Shown here piece after piece: positions 26,501 to 36,655 of a stretch of 64,000 bases of DNA (within the stretch, counting starts at the first letter, position 1; each line of letters begins with the position of its first letter). The DNA is from Sphingomonas sp. Leaf21 (lineage in GTDB: Bacteria > Pseudomonadota > Alphaproteobacteria > Sphingomonadales > Sphingomonadaceae). The notes below the pieces were generated by a model. The model did not search any database. It was given only the letters and a program-made list of their open reading frames with translations, and had not been told where the DNA came from. The stretch covers positions 1 through 64,000 of the forward strand of contig NZ_CAKASM010000002.1 in the NCBI RefSeq assembly GCF_916858675.1. Direction: 5' to 3'. Made by a program: the position numbers and the translations under genes.

Positions 26501-26576
26501 CAACGGCAACACCTATCCGGGCATCTACGATGCCGCGGGCCGGTACATCTTCACGAGCTTCACGATCGACCTGTAA
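23514..26576 (+). CDS. TonB-dependent outer-membrane receptor
   Basis: A 1020-aa receptor. A signal peptide (residues 1 to about 28, ending AVAQT) is followed by a Thr/Ala/Pro-rich segment. The TonB-box-like GDIVVTGSRI (61-70) leads into the plug domain (VVTAQDIQIRGGSRIEDVLNTLPQ; VNGRRLMPGD; VYGSDAVAGVVNF). The remaining about 800 residues are the beta-barrel, ending TSFTIDL. Cys pairs in the extracellular parts (CSLNAPA, YRCGG, LNCNN) suggest disulfides. The ligand is unknown; such receptors in sphingomonads often take up oligosaccharides or peptides. AAGGGGA precedes the ATG at 23514. A strong terminator follows. Confidence 0.93.
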   Translation: MKKTFLRVSLLTTTVFAGVLAGAPAVAQTADTTQTAPADATTQDTPADASTAATPNAPTGGDIVVTGSRISNPNLTSASPISVVTAQDIQIRGGSRIEDVLNTLPQSFATQTSSVSNGSTGTATLNLRNLGDQRTLVLVNGRRLMPGDPVSKSSAADVNVIPQALIKRVDVLTGGASSVYGSDAVAGVVNFVLDTDYQGLSLTSSYGLYNHNNDSSRFQGLAAARGFPYPSGNVADGQQFDVNLKVGTGTSDGKGHIVAYMGYREIQAITQGRRDYSACSLNAPAGNSGPDYRCGGSATAAPANFSLGDATQGGPPTQYTLNSAGQLVAGQTLYNANPLNYYQRPDKRFTAGFMAHYDVSDAFKPYAEFNFMDDRTVAQIAPSGDFGNTQTLNCNNPFLSALQVSTFCRASNLLSDANGAPIAFINPDGSTYNKANVIIARRNVEGGGRQADITHTSYRFVAGVRGDLDRGISYDAYGQYGTTKYNLIYRNEFSVSKTTRALDVIGTAANPVCRSVVDGTDPNCVPLNIFGSAAITPAALNYVQQSGFQQGETKETVVSGSVNFRGGEYGIQSPFSDQGIGLSIGAEYRKEQLRLEVDQAFQTGDLAGQGGPTLPNSGQYDVKEVFGELQIPLVTDRPFFHELTLEGGYRFSHYSTAGSVSSYKGQLTWAPVRDLTFRGGYNRAVRAPNIQELFVAQSVQIDGATDPCAGAAVNGLVNGNTAAQCARIGVPANRFGLVAANPSEQYNGLVGGNPNLRPETADTFTVGAVFQPTFLRGFTATVDLFSIKVKDIIGVIGADTILSQCLQTGNPTLCGAINRDANGTLWQTPQGYVVDTNVNAGTLKTRGIDVSVNYVLRTESIGTFNAGFAGTYVDELTSSKVGAEFDCAGLYGAQCGFPQSKWRHRGVLSWTGSSGIGISGTWRHLSPTRFERSTSDSDLAGAFYVRDARVPAQDYFDLAVSARIEGKYTLRVGANNLLDRMPPILSSTAAPIGSFGNGNTYPGIYDAAGRYIFTSFTIDL

Positions 26577-26596
26577 GCGTCGATACAGGAGTACGG

Positions 26597-26630
26597 AAAC
26601 GGCGGGCAGCGATGCCCGCCGTTTTTGTTT
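26597..26630 (+). terminator. Strong terminator after TonB receptor 1
   Basis: A perfect 12-bp stem, AAACGGCGGGCA with TGCCCGCCGTTT, is closed by a GCGA tetraloop (26609-26612) and followed by TTTTTGTTT. Confidence 0.93.
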
Positions 26631-26800
26631 GGGGCCATGGCGGACGTGGTCGGCCGTGAAGTCCGCGGTGGTTACAGGCTCGGCCTCCGAGCCCAGGAGC
26701 CGCTCATGGACCTGCACTTTGGGAGGCGTTCTGGTCACGGGGGGACAAGGCGCCGCGCCTGATTCGGACTCGGTATCGGCAGCGCAATGATATCTCTACA

Positions 26801-27110
26801 TTGTCAACCCTGTCATATGGACCACATGTCATATGGCACTGCTTGTGATTTGCTGATGTAAGGCGGCAAGTCTGTAAATATAATGGGAGTATATTTCTGA
26901 AAAAAATGGACGAAAGCAGAGTTTACGGTAAAATATAGGTTTAATTTAACTTGATGATATGTGGCAAAGATTCAACTATATTTGCCGTAATGCAGTGTGA
27001 TCCTAAAAACGCTTTGGAATATCGCGTCATCTTCCGGACATATATCAGTCATCGCTCCGTCACGGGCGAGGAATTGGGCGCCACAGCGCGCCGGTCCAGG
27101 GGGATTGCAT
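26801..27110 (+). promoter_or_regulatory. AT-rich regulatory leader of TonB receptor 2
   Basis: An AT-rich stretch, unlike its flanks. Two direct copies of TGTCATATGG (26811-26820 and 26827-26836) lie upstream of a perfect TATAAT (26879-26884) that has no -35 at normal spacing. An inverted repeat AAATATA-N7-TATATTT (26876-26882/26890-26896) encloses the TATAAT. If it is the promoter, the leader is about 220 bases and the repeats sit near -55 to -80, where an activator would bind. This reading is inference. Confidence 0.45.
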
Positions 27111-30100
27111 ATGACCAAACGGGGATTCTTTTCAAAGGCGCTGCTGCGTCAGGGTGCCGCGCTGCAGGCCGTTGCCATGCTGGGTGCCGGAGCCGGGATC
27201 GTGGCGACCGCTGCTCCCGTCCATGCGCAGGATTATACACAGGTGAACGCCACGGGTCGTATCCTGGGCACCGATGGAAAGGCGATCGGCGGCGCCACGG
27301 TGGCGATCACGTCGACGGCGCAGGGCTTCACGCGGACGACTACGACGCAGGCCGATGGCTCCTATACCGTCTCCGCCCTCCCGCAGGGCACGTATAGCTT
27401 CACGATCACGGCCGATGGCTATGAAAGCTTCACCGATCCGGCCGTCCGCCTGATCCAGGGGCGCGCCGCCAACCAGTTCAATCTTCAGCCGGTCGATGCG
27501 GGAACGAGCGGCGACATCGTCGTGACCGCCGGACGCGTGCAGGTCGTCGATTTCAGCAGCAACACGATCGGCCAGACGATCGACGTCGCGGATGTCGCCA
27601 CGCGTATCCCGGTCGGACGTGACCTGACCTCGGTCGTGCTGCTCGCACCCGGCGCGGTCGGCGGTGACGGGCGCTTCGGGTCGTTCCCGTCGATCAACGG
27701 CGCGTCGGTGTCTGAGAATGTCTATTACATCAATGGCCTCAACATTACGCAGTTCCGCAACGGGCTGGGTGCGGTGGCCGTGCCGTTCGAATTCTATCAG
27801 ACGGTGCAGACCAAGATCGGCGGTATCCCGGCGGAATTCGGCCGCTTCACCGGCGGTATGATCAATTCGACCACCAAGTCCGGCTCCAACGAATGGCATG
27901 GCGGCGTCACGTTCAACTGGCAGCCGAACACCCTGGTTTCGAAGACGCGCAACACCTATGCTGCGGACAATGACTCGGCCTATTCGGACCGTCATGAGTT
28001 CATCGCGCAACTGTCCGGCCCCATCATCAAGGACCATCTGTTCTTCTACGGCATCTACAACGCGCGAGATGTAAGCTACGGCCAGGGTTATACCGGCGTC
28101 GCCTCGGCGGCGGGGACCGGGGTCAATGGCTGCGCGAGCAATCCCGCCCTTTGCGCCAATTTCGCGGACCTGAGCACGTTCAACCAGCAGATCGTCGGCA
28201 CGTCCTACAGTCAGAATCGGAACACCAGCCCCTTCTGGGGTGGCAAGATCGATGCGGTGATCGTGGATGGCCAGCGGCTTGAGGCGACCTATTGGGATAC
28301 GACCGGTCGCACGATCGAGAATGTCTACGGCACCAGCCAATACTCGCTCGCCAGCGGACAGCGCTACAATCTGAATACGAATAAGCCGGGCGGCTATGTC
28401 GCGACGAACATCTATCGTTCCGGCGGCGCGAATTACGTGTTCCGCTACACTGGCAGCTTCACGCAGTGGCTGACCCTCTCGGCGGCCTATGGCGTCAACA
28501 AGAACAGCGACACGACCGAATCGAGTCTGCCAAACCTGCCATCGGTCGTCGACCAGCGGAACGGCGTGAACAACAGCATTGGCAACACACTGTCCAATGC
28601 GTCGCTCAACTTCGACAAGCGTACTTTCTATCGCGCCGATGCCGATGTCCGGTTCGATCTGTTCGGATCGCATCATATCCGTGGCGGCTATGATCGCGAA
28701 GATCTCGACGAAAATTCCACGACGGTGGCGAATGGCGGTGCGCAATATACGCTGTTGACCGCATCGGGGACCGCGTCAACGATCGATTCCGTCGTCGGTT
28801 TGCCGGGTGGTACGCCCTATATCACGGCCCGGACGTTCCGCACGGGTGGTAATTTCGCGACGCGCAACACCGCCTATTATGTTCAGGACGACTGGCATCT
28901 TTTCAACGATCGCCTGAACCTGAACCTCGGGATTCGCAACGATCGCTTCGAAAACAAGAATGGCGCTGGCCGCACGTTCTTCCTGGCCAAGAATCAATGG
29001 GCTCCACGACTGGGCGCGAGCATCGATCCGCTCGGCGACGGCCGTACCAAATTCTTCGGATCGTACAGCCGTTACTTCCTGCCGGTCGCGGTCAACACCA
29101 ATGTCCGTCTGGCAGGCGGCGAGTTTGACTCGAGCGCCTATTATCAGTTCGGTGGCCTGACTTCGAACAACACACCGATCCTCGGATCGCCGATCACCAC
29201 CGGTGCCGGCTTCACGGCGTGTCCGGGCGGGACGCCGACCGGGACCGCTTGCGTGGTCAGCAACGACGGCACGGTGCCGAGCACCGAATCGGTGGTCGCC
29301 TCCAACCTCAAGCCGCAGTCGGTCGACGAGATCATCGTCGGTCTCGAACATCGCCTGGGCAACAGGATCAAGGTCGGGTTCAACTTCACGCAGACGAAGT
29401 TGAACAACTCGCTGGAAGATGCAGCGCTAGACCAGGCGATCGTGCCCTACTGCATCGCACAGGGTAAGGCCGCGGCGGATTGCCGTGCTACCTGGAGCGG
29501 TGTGCATCAATTCGCACTGATCAATCCGGGCCGCGACGTCGCCGTGACGCTCAGCGATCCGCTGCCGGGCGAGACGAATCCGCGCAAGGTCGTGCTGTCG
29601 GCGGCCGCACTCAAATATCCGCTGGCGCAGCGTGTCTATCGTGGGGTCAACTTCACGTTCGAGCGTGAATGGGACGGCGTCTGGTCGCTGAACGCCAACT
29701 ACACCTATTCTAAGCTGTACGGGAATATCGAGGGCGGCGTCCGTTCCGACAACGCACAGACCGACTCCGGCCTGACCACGGCGTTCGACTTGCCGGTGCT
29801 CGTCAACGGCACCTATGGTTATCTGCCGAACGATCGCCGTCACAACTTCAAGGCCTGGGGCTCGTACAAGGCGGCGGAGTGGCTGACGTTGGGCTTTAAC
29901 GGCTCGCTCAGCGCGCCGCGCCACTTCGGCTGCTATGGTCGCCCGCCTGCCAGCGCCGACTATGACGCGACGGCGCCGGGCGGCATCGCGGGCCTCTATT
30001 ATCGGACCAGCGCGGCCTATTGTAACGTGGTCAACGGATCGGTTGTTCGCAACCCCAATGGCTTTACCGTGATAAACGACCCCTTCAACCGCGTGGGCGG

Positions 30101-30377
30101 CGCACGACCCAGCACGTTGCAGGTCGTGAACCGTGGTTCGCAGTTGAAGTCCGACTGGCTCGCGCTGCTAAACCTCGACGCGACCGTCGCAGTGCCTACG
30201 GATGCCTTCAATGGCTTTGTGCGCCTGTCGGTGTTCAACGTCTTCAATTCGAAGCCGGTGCTGCGCGTGGCGGAAACGGGGACCACCTCCGCCGGTGCCC
30301 CGCAGCCGGTCTATTCCCTGCCGACCTCGTACAATAATGGCCGTTCGGCACGCATCCAGTTCGGCGTGAACTTCTGA
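27111..30377 (+). CDS. TonB-dependent receptor with carboxypeptidase-regulatory-like domain (Oar-like)
   Basis: A 1088-aa outer-membrane protein with a long signal peptide (about 40 residues, ending PVHAQ). An N-terminal carboxypeptidase-regulatory-like beta-sandwich (about 47-105: GRILGTDGKAIGGATVAI, ADGSYTVSALPQGTYSF) precedes a segment with GDIVVTAGR, the plug domain and a large barrel ending FGVNF, the C-terminal aromatic signature of outer-membrane proteins. The architecture is that of Oar/peptide-type receptors. AGGGGGA lies 6 bases before ATG 27111. It differs in family from the preceding receptor, so this is not a simple duplication. The ligand is unknown. Confidence 0.92.
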   Translation: MTKRGFFSKALLRQGAALQAVAMLGAGAGIVATAAPVHAQDYTQVNATGRILGTDGKAIGGATVAITSTAQGFTRTTTTQADGSYTVSALPQGTYSFTITADGYESFTDPAVRLIQGRAANQFNLQPVDAGTSGDIVVTAGRVQVVDFSSNTIGQTIDVADVATRIPVGRDLTSVVLLAPGAVGGDGRFGSFPSINGASVSENVYYINGLNITQFRNGLGAVAVPFEFYQTVQTKIGGIPAEFGRFTGGMINSTTKSGSNEWHGGVTFNWQPNTLVSKTRNTYAADNDSAYSDRHEFIAQLSGPIIKDHLFFYGIYNARDVSYGQGYTGVASAAGTGVNGCASNPALCANFADLSTFNQQIVGTSYSQNRNTSPFWGGKIDAVIVDGQRLEATYWDTTGRTIENVYGTSQYSLASGQRYNLNTNKPGGYVATNIYRSGGANYVFRYTGSFTQWLTLSAAYGVNKNSDTTESSLPNLPSVVDQRNGVNNSIGNTLSNASLNFDKRTFYRADADVRFDLFGSHHIRGGYDREDLDENSTTVANGGAQYTLLTASGTASTIDSVVGLPGGTPYITARTFRTGGNFATRNTAYYVQDDWHLFNDRLNLNLGIRNDRFENKNGAGRTFFLAKNQWAPRLGASIDPLGDGRTKFFGSYSRYFLPVAVNTNVRLAGGEFDSSAYYQFGGLTSNNTPILGSPITTGAGFTACPGGTPTGTACVVSNDGTVPSTESVVASNLKPQSVDEIIVGLEHRLGNRIKVGFNFTQTKLNNSLEDAALDQAIVPYCIAQGKAAADCRATWSGVHQFALINPGRDVAVTLSDPLPGETNPRKVVLSAAALKYPLAQRVYRGVNFTFEREWDGVWSLNANYTYSKLYGNIEGGVRSDNAQTDSGLTTAFDLPVLVNGTYGYLPNDRRHNFKAWGSYKAAEWLTLGFNGSLSAPRHFGCYGRPPASADYDATAPGGIAGLYYRTSAAYCNVVNGSVVRNPNGFTVINDPFNRVGGARPSTLQVVNRGSQLKSDWLALLNLDATVAVPTDAFNGFVRLSVFNVFNSKPVLRVAETGTTSAGAPQPVYSLPTSYNNGRSARIQFGVNF

Positions 30378-30400
30378 TCTCGAATATCGCGTCGGAAAGG

Positions 30401-30431
30401 AAAGGGGCCGGGTCGACCGGCCCCTTTTTTT
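30401..30431 (+). terminator. Terminator after TonB receptor 2
   Basis: An 11-bp stem, AAAGGGGCCGG (30401-30411) with CCGGCCCCTTT (30417-30427), is followed by further T residues. It lies between convergent receptor and clpB genes. Confidence 0.92.
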
Positions 30432-30451
30432 GTCCCGCATGAAGCGGGTGT

Positions 30452-33031
<2,580 letters not shown>

Positions 33032-33057
33032 CTGGTCTTCCTGTCGCTTTCCAGGTC

Positions 33058-33085
33058 AGATGGTGTTGCATTTCGGCAACACAAG
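33058..33085 (-). promoter_or_regulatory. RpoH (heat-shock) type promoter of clpB, with inverted repeat
   Basis: On the minus strand, CTTGTG (33085-33080), 14 bases, CACCATCT (33065-33058). This is close to the sigma-32 consensus CTTGAA-N13-15-CCCCATNT. A perfect 7-bp inverted repeat, GTGTTGC-N6-GCAACAC (33063-33069/33076-33082), lies across the spacer and could be an extra operator. Confidence 0.65.
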
Positions 33086-33242
33086 GGGTGGGGGTGATTT
33101 CCTGTCCCGCAACATGGGATGGCCGTTTCGATTGCGAAAGGGTCGGTCGAAATTGGTCGTCATTTCATGTGCCTTGCCGGATTGCGGTCCGCCCCGCGCC
33201 CGCTATGCTCAACCCATACACCGAGTGGGGAGACTCCAAGTC

Positions 33243-36083
33243 ATGCGTTTCAAGTCCGCGGCGCTGTCGGGCGCTGCCGCCCTCGCGTTCGTCCTGCCGT
33301 TCCAGGGCGTATCGGCCCAGGCCACACCCGCCAGGGCGACCGCCATCGCCAGGCCGGCGCCCGTCTCGACGCTCGTGAAGGCGGTCGACATCCCCTACCA
33401 GACCTTCACCCTCCCCAACGGGCTGCGCGTCGTGGTCCATACCGACCGCAAGGCGCCGGTCGTCGCGGTCAGCGTCTGGTACGATGTCGGATCGAAGCAT
33501 GAGCCGCAGGGCAAGACGGGCTTCGCGCATCTGTTCGAGCATCTGATGTTCAACGGCTCGGAAAACGCGCCGGGCGATTTCTTCGCGCCGCTGAAGTCGG
33601 TGGGCGCGACCGACTATAACGGCACGACCTATTTCGACCGGACCAACTATTTCGAGACGGTGCCGACCGCCGCGCTCGACCGCGCGCTGTTCCTGGAATC
33701 GGACCGCATGGGCTATCTGCTCGGCGCGGTGACGCAAGCCGTGCTCGACGAGCAGCGCGGCGTCGTTCAGAACGAGAAGCGTCAGGGCGACAACCAGCCC
33801 TATGGCCTGACCCAATATAAGGTGCTGAGCGGCCTGTTCCCCGCCGGTCACCCCTATGCGCACAGCACCATCGGTTCGATGGCCGATCTGGACGCCGCGT
33901 CGCTGGAGACGGTGAAGGACTGGTTCCGCAGTCATTACGGCCCCAACAACGCGGTGCTGGTGCTGGCGGGCGATGTCGATGTCGCCACCGCCAGGCCCTT
34001 GGTCGAGAAATATTTCGGCGCGATCAAGCCGGGGCCCAAGAGCGTATTGCCGACCGTCTCCATCCCGACGCTGCCCGCGCCCGTCAGCGAGGAGATGAAG
34101 GACCGCGTCGCGGCGGTGATGATCAGCCGCAACTGGACGGTGCCCGGGCTCAACGATCGCGAAAGCGCGCCGCTGGTCGTGGCCGCCTCGGTACTGGGCG
34201 GGCTCGCCTCGTCGCGGCTCGACAATATCCTGGTCAAGAAAGAGAAGCTGGCGGTCCAGGTCTCGGCCAGCGACCGCGTCTTCGCGCAGGTCGGCATGTT
34301 CAACATGATGGCGATCGTCCGCCCCGGCGTGGACCCCGCGCTGGTCAACAAGCGGATGGACGAGATCCTCGCCGACTTCCTGAAGAACGGTCCGACCGCC
34401 GACGAGGTGAACCGCGTCGTCGCCAAGTCGGTATCGGGGCGGATTCAGGGGCTGGAATCGGTCGGCGGCTTCGGCGGCAAGGCGGTCGCGCTGGCCGAGG
34501 GCGCGCTCTATTCGAACGATCCGGGCTTCTACAAGAAGCAGCTCCAGGCGATCGCGGCGCAGACCCCCGCGACCGTCAAGGCGGCGGCGGACAAGTGGCT
34601 GTCGCGGCCCAGCTATACGCTGACCGTCGTGCCGGGTCCGCGTGACGCCTATGAGGAGGCGAAGGTGCCGCCGCGCGCCGACGTCCCCGCCGCCCCCGAC
34701 CAGCCAGCCAAGGGCACGCGCGGAGCCATGCCCGAAGTCGGTCAGGTCAAGCCGCTGAGCTTCCCCACCGTCCAGCGCAGCCGCCTGTCGAACGGGATCG
34801 AGCTGGTCTATGCGCAGCGGACCGCCGTGCCGATCACCCAGATCGAGGCTTCGTTCGACGCCGGGATCGCCGCCGACGTGGCGGGCAAGCTGGGCACGCA
34901 GCGCCTGACGCTGGGGATGCTGGAAGAGGGCACCACGCGGCGCAACTCGATCGCGATCGCCGAGGAGCAGGAGCGGCTGGGTGCGCAGATCGGATCGGGC
35001 GCGTCGAACGATCGCACCACCGTCGGACTGACCGTGCCGAGCGTCAACCTCGCCCCCGCGCTCGACCTCTATGCCGACGTGCTGCGCAACCCGGCCTTTC
35101 CCGAGGACGAGCTGGCCCGCGTCAAGGCGCAGACGCTGGCGGGGATCAGGCAGGAGCTGACCAACCCGCAGGGTCTGGCGAGCCGGGTCCTGCCGCCGCT
35201 CGTCTATGGGCCGACCAGCCCCTATGCCAAGGCGCAGGGCGCTGGCGATCCGCGCGCGGTGGCGGCGATGACCCGCGCCGACTTGATCGCGTTCCAGCAG
35301 GCGTGGCTGCGTCCCGACAAGGCGAAGATCTTCGTCACCTCCGACCGTCCGCTGGCCGAGGTTAAGGCGGCGCTCGAGCGGGCGCTGGGCGACTGGCGCG
35401 GCACGGGTGCTGGCGGCGTGAAGAATTTCACCGCCGGACGGGCGTCCGCTCCCAAGATCGTGCTGATCAACCGTCCCGACAGCCCGCAGTCGATGATCCT
35501 GGCGGGCGCGCCGACGCCGCTGAAGGGCATCGACAATATGCTGGTGCAGAACACCGCCAACGACGCGCTGGGCGGCAGCTTCCTCAGCCGGATCAACACC
35601 GACATTCGCGAGACCAGGCACTGGTCCTACGGCGTCAATGGCCGTTTCCAGACCTCCGAATTCGCGGCGCCCTATATCATGTCGGCGCCGGTCCAGGCGG
35701 ACAAGACCGGTCCGTCGATCGACGCGCTGCGCACCGACGTGACCGAGTTCCTGACCACCAAGCCGATGGATCAGGTCGAGTTCGACCGCGCGATCACCGG
35801 TGCGATCCGGTCGCTGTCGGGTAATTTCGAAACCTCCGACGCGGTGCTGTCGGCGATGGAGGCCAACGACCTGTATCGTCGGCCCGACGATTATTATGCG
35901 ACGATCACCCAGCGCTATCAGGCGATGACCCTGCCGGAGCTGAACAAGTCGATCCAGGCGGCGTTGAACCCCAAGGACTTTGTCTGGGTCGTGGTCGGCG
36001 ACGCCAAGACGGTCAAGCCGCAGCTCGACACGCTGGGCCTGCCCGTCGAGGTGGTCGAGGCTTCCGCGGTCGCGGGACAGTAA
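33243..36083 (+). CDS. M16 family zinc peptidase, two tandem units, exported
   Basis: A 946-aa periplasmic peptidase with a signal peptide (residues 1 to about 26, ending VSAQA). The N-terminal M16 unit has the inverted zinc motif HLFEH at 96-100 and the downstream Glu region LDEQRGVVQNEKRQ. The second unit (from about 500, LSNGIELVYAQRT) lacks HxxEH, having GTQRLTLGMLEEGT at that place, so it is a structural half as in other fused M16 enzymes. It probably degrades small peptides. The ATG at 33243 has GGGGAG 10 bases upstream. It diverges from clpB, and a 99-aa gene follows at 26 bases. Confidence 0.92.
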   Translation: MRFKSAALSGAAALAFVLPFQGVSAQATPARATAIARPAPVSTLVKAVDIPYQTFTLPNGLRVVVHTDRKAPVVAVSVWYDVGSKHEPQGKTGFAHLFEHLMFNGSENAPGDFFAPLKSVGATDYNGTTYFDRTNYFETVPTAALDRALFLESDRMGYLLGAVTQAVLDEQRGVVQNEKRQGDNQPYGLTQYKVLSGLFPAGHPYAHSTIGSMADLDAASLETVKDWFRSHYGPNNAVLVLAGDVDVATARPLVEKYFGAIKPGPKSVLPTVSIPTLPAPVSEEMKDRVAAVMISRNWTVPGLNDRESAPLVVAASVLGGLASSRLDNILVKKEKLAVQVSASDRVFAQVGMFNMMAIVRPGVDPALVNKRMDEILADFLKNGPTADEVNRVVAKSVSGRIQGLESVGGFGGKAVALAEGALYSNDPGFYKKQLQAIAAQTPATVKAAADKWLSRPSYTLTVVPGPRDAYEEAKVPPRADVPAAPDQPAKGTRGAMPEVGQVKPLSFPTVQRSRLSNGIELVYAQRTAVPITQIEASFDAGIAADVAGKLGTQRLTLGMLEEGTTRRNSIAIAEEQERLGAQIGSGASNDRTTVGLTVPSVNLAPALDLYADVLRNPAFPEDELARVKAQTLAGIRQELTNPQGLASRVLPPLVYGPTSPYAKAQGAGDPRAVAAMTRADLIAFQQAWLRPDKAKIFVTSDRPLAEVKAALERALGDWRGTGAGGVKNFTAGRASAPKIVLINRPDSPQSMILAGAPTPLKGIDNMLVQNTANDALGGSFLSRINTDIRETRHWSYGVNGRFQTSEFAAPYIMSAPVQADKTGPSIDALRTDVTEFLTTKPMDQVEFDRAITGAIRSLSGNFETSDAVLSAMEANDLYRRPDDYYATITQRYQAMTLPELNKSIQAALNPKDFVWVVVGDAKTVKPQLDTLGLPVEVVEASAVAGQ

Positions 36084-36108
36084 GATTCGGGATTTAGGGA
36101 GAAGCACG

Positions 36109-36408
36109 ATGGCCGATATCGACGGCACCTGGAACTGCACCGTCAAGTCGCCGCTGGGCGATCAGGAGATGACCCTGACCGTCCGGACCGAGGGCGATCG
36201 CTTCACCGGCTCGGGCGGCGGCCAGATGGGCGCGATGGAGATCGAGGGCGACGTGTCTGGCAATACGATCACGTGGAAGATGTCGATCAGCTCGCCCATG
36301 CCGATGACGCTGGATTGCGAGGCGACCGCCGATGGCGACACGCTGACCGGTTCGGTCGGCGCGGGCGCGTTCGGCAGCTTTCCGCTGTCGGGCACGCGCG
36401 CGGGGTGA
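36109..36408 (+). CDS. Small beta-rich protein of unknown function
   Basis: A 99-aa acidic protein without a signal peptide. It starts MADIDGTWNCTVKSPLGDQ and alternates short beta-strand-like stretches with Gly-rich turns (TGSGGGQMGAMEIEGD, TLTGSVGAGAFGSFPLSG). The pattern resembles small lipocalin/calycin-like domains often seen in sphingomonads, but I cannot name a family. AGGGAGAAG precedes the ATG. It follows the M16 peptidase gene by 26 bases and shares its terminator, so they are probably co-transcribed. Confidence 0.72.
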   Translation: MADIDGTWNCTVKSPLGDQEMTLTVRTEGDRFTGSGGGQMGAMEIEGDVSGNTITWKMSISSPMPMTLDCEATADGDTLTGSVGAGAFGSFPLSGTRAG

Positions 36409-36430
36409 TGACCACGCGGTGAGATAGGGA

Positions 36431-36468
36431 AGGGCGGTGCGTCTGCGGGCGCGCCGCCCTTTTCGTTT
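36431..36468 (+). terminator. Terminator of the M16 operon
   Basis: AGGGCGGTGCG (36431-36441) pairs with CGCGCCGCCCT (36450-36460) with one G-T pair, followed by TTTCGTTT. Confidence 0.85.
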
Positions 36469-36472
36469 GGGG

Positions 36473-36580
36473 GGGGCGTGTCCCCGTTGCCTTCGACTTC
36501 GCTCAGGGTGAACGGGGTAGCGTATCCAGACCACGATCCCCACCGCCGTCCAGGCCGAGCGACGTCGAAGCCCACGCCCC
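36473..36580. repeat. REP-like long inverted repeat, copy 1
   Basis: The outer arms GGGGCGTG (36473-36480) and CACGCCCC (36573-36580) are perfectly complementary. The inner arms (36489-36515 and 36546-36572) pair imperfectly and share the core CTTCGACxTCGCTC. A second copy of the same design lies at 40143-40238. It occupies the gap between the M16 operon and the DUF885 gene and has no coding capacity. Confidence 0.8.
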
Positions 36581-36655
36581 GCCGCCGACCACATAACCGG
36601 TTCAATTCCCGCCAAATCCCGTTACGCTGAGCCCGAAGACACATAGGGGACCAGC

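Noticed and set aside
23544..26738. 1064-aa antisense open frame under TonB receptor 1
   Set aside because: High-GC codon bias keeps the opposite strand open. The translation is Arg-rich without domains, and the plus-strand receptor is certain.
33165..36146. 993-aa antisense open frame under the M16 peptidase gene
   Set aside because: Same codon-bias artefact; Arg/Gly/Asp-rich translation with no motifs.
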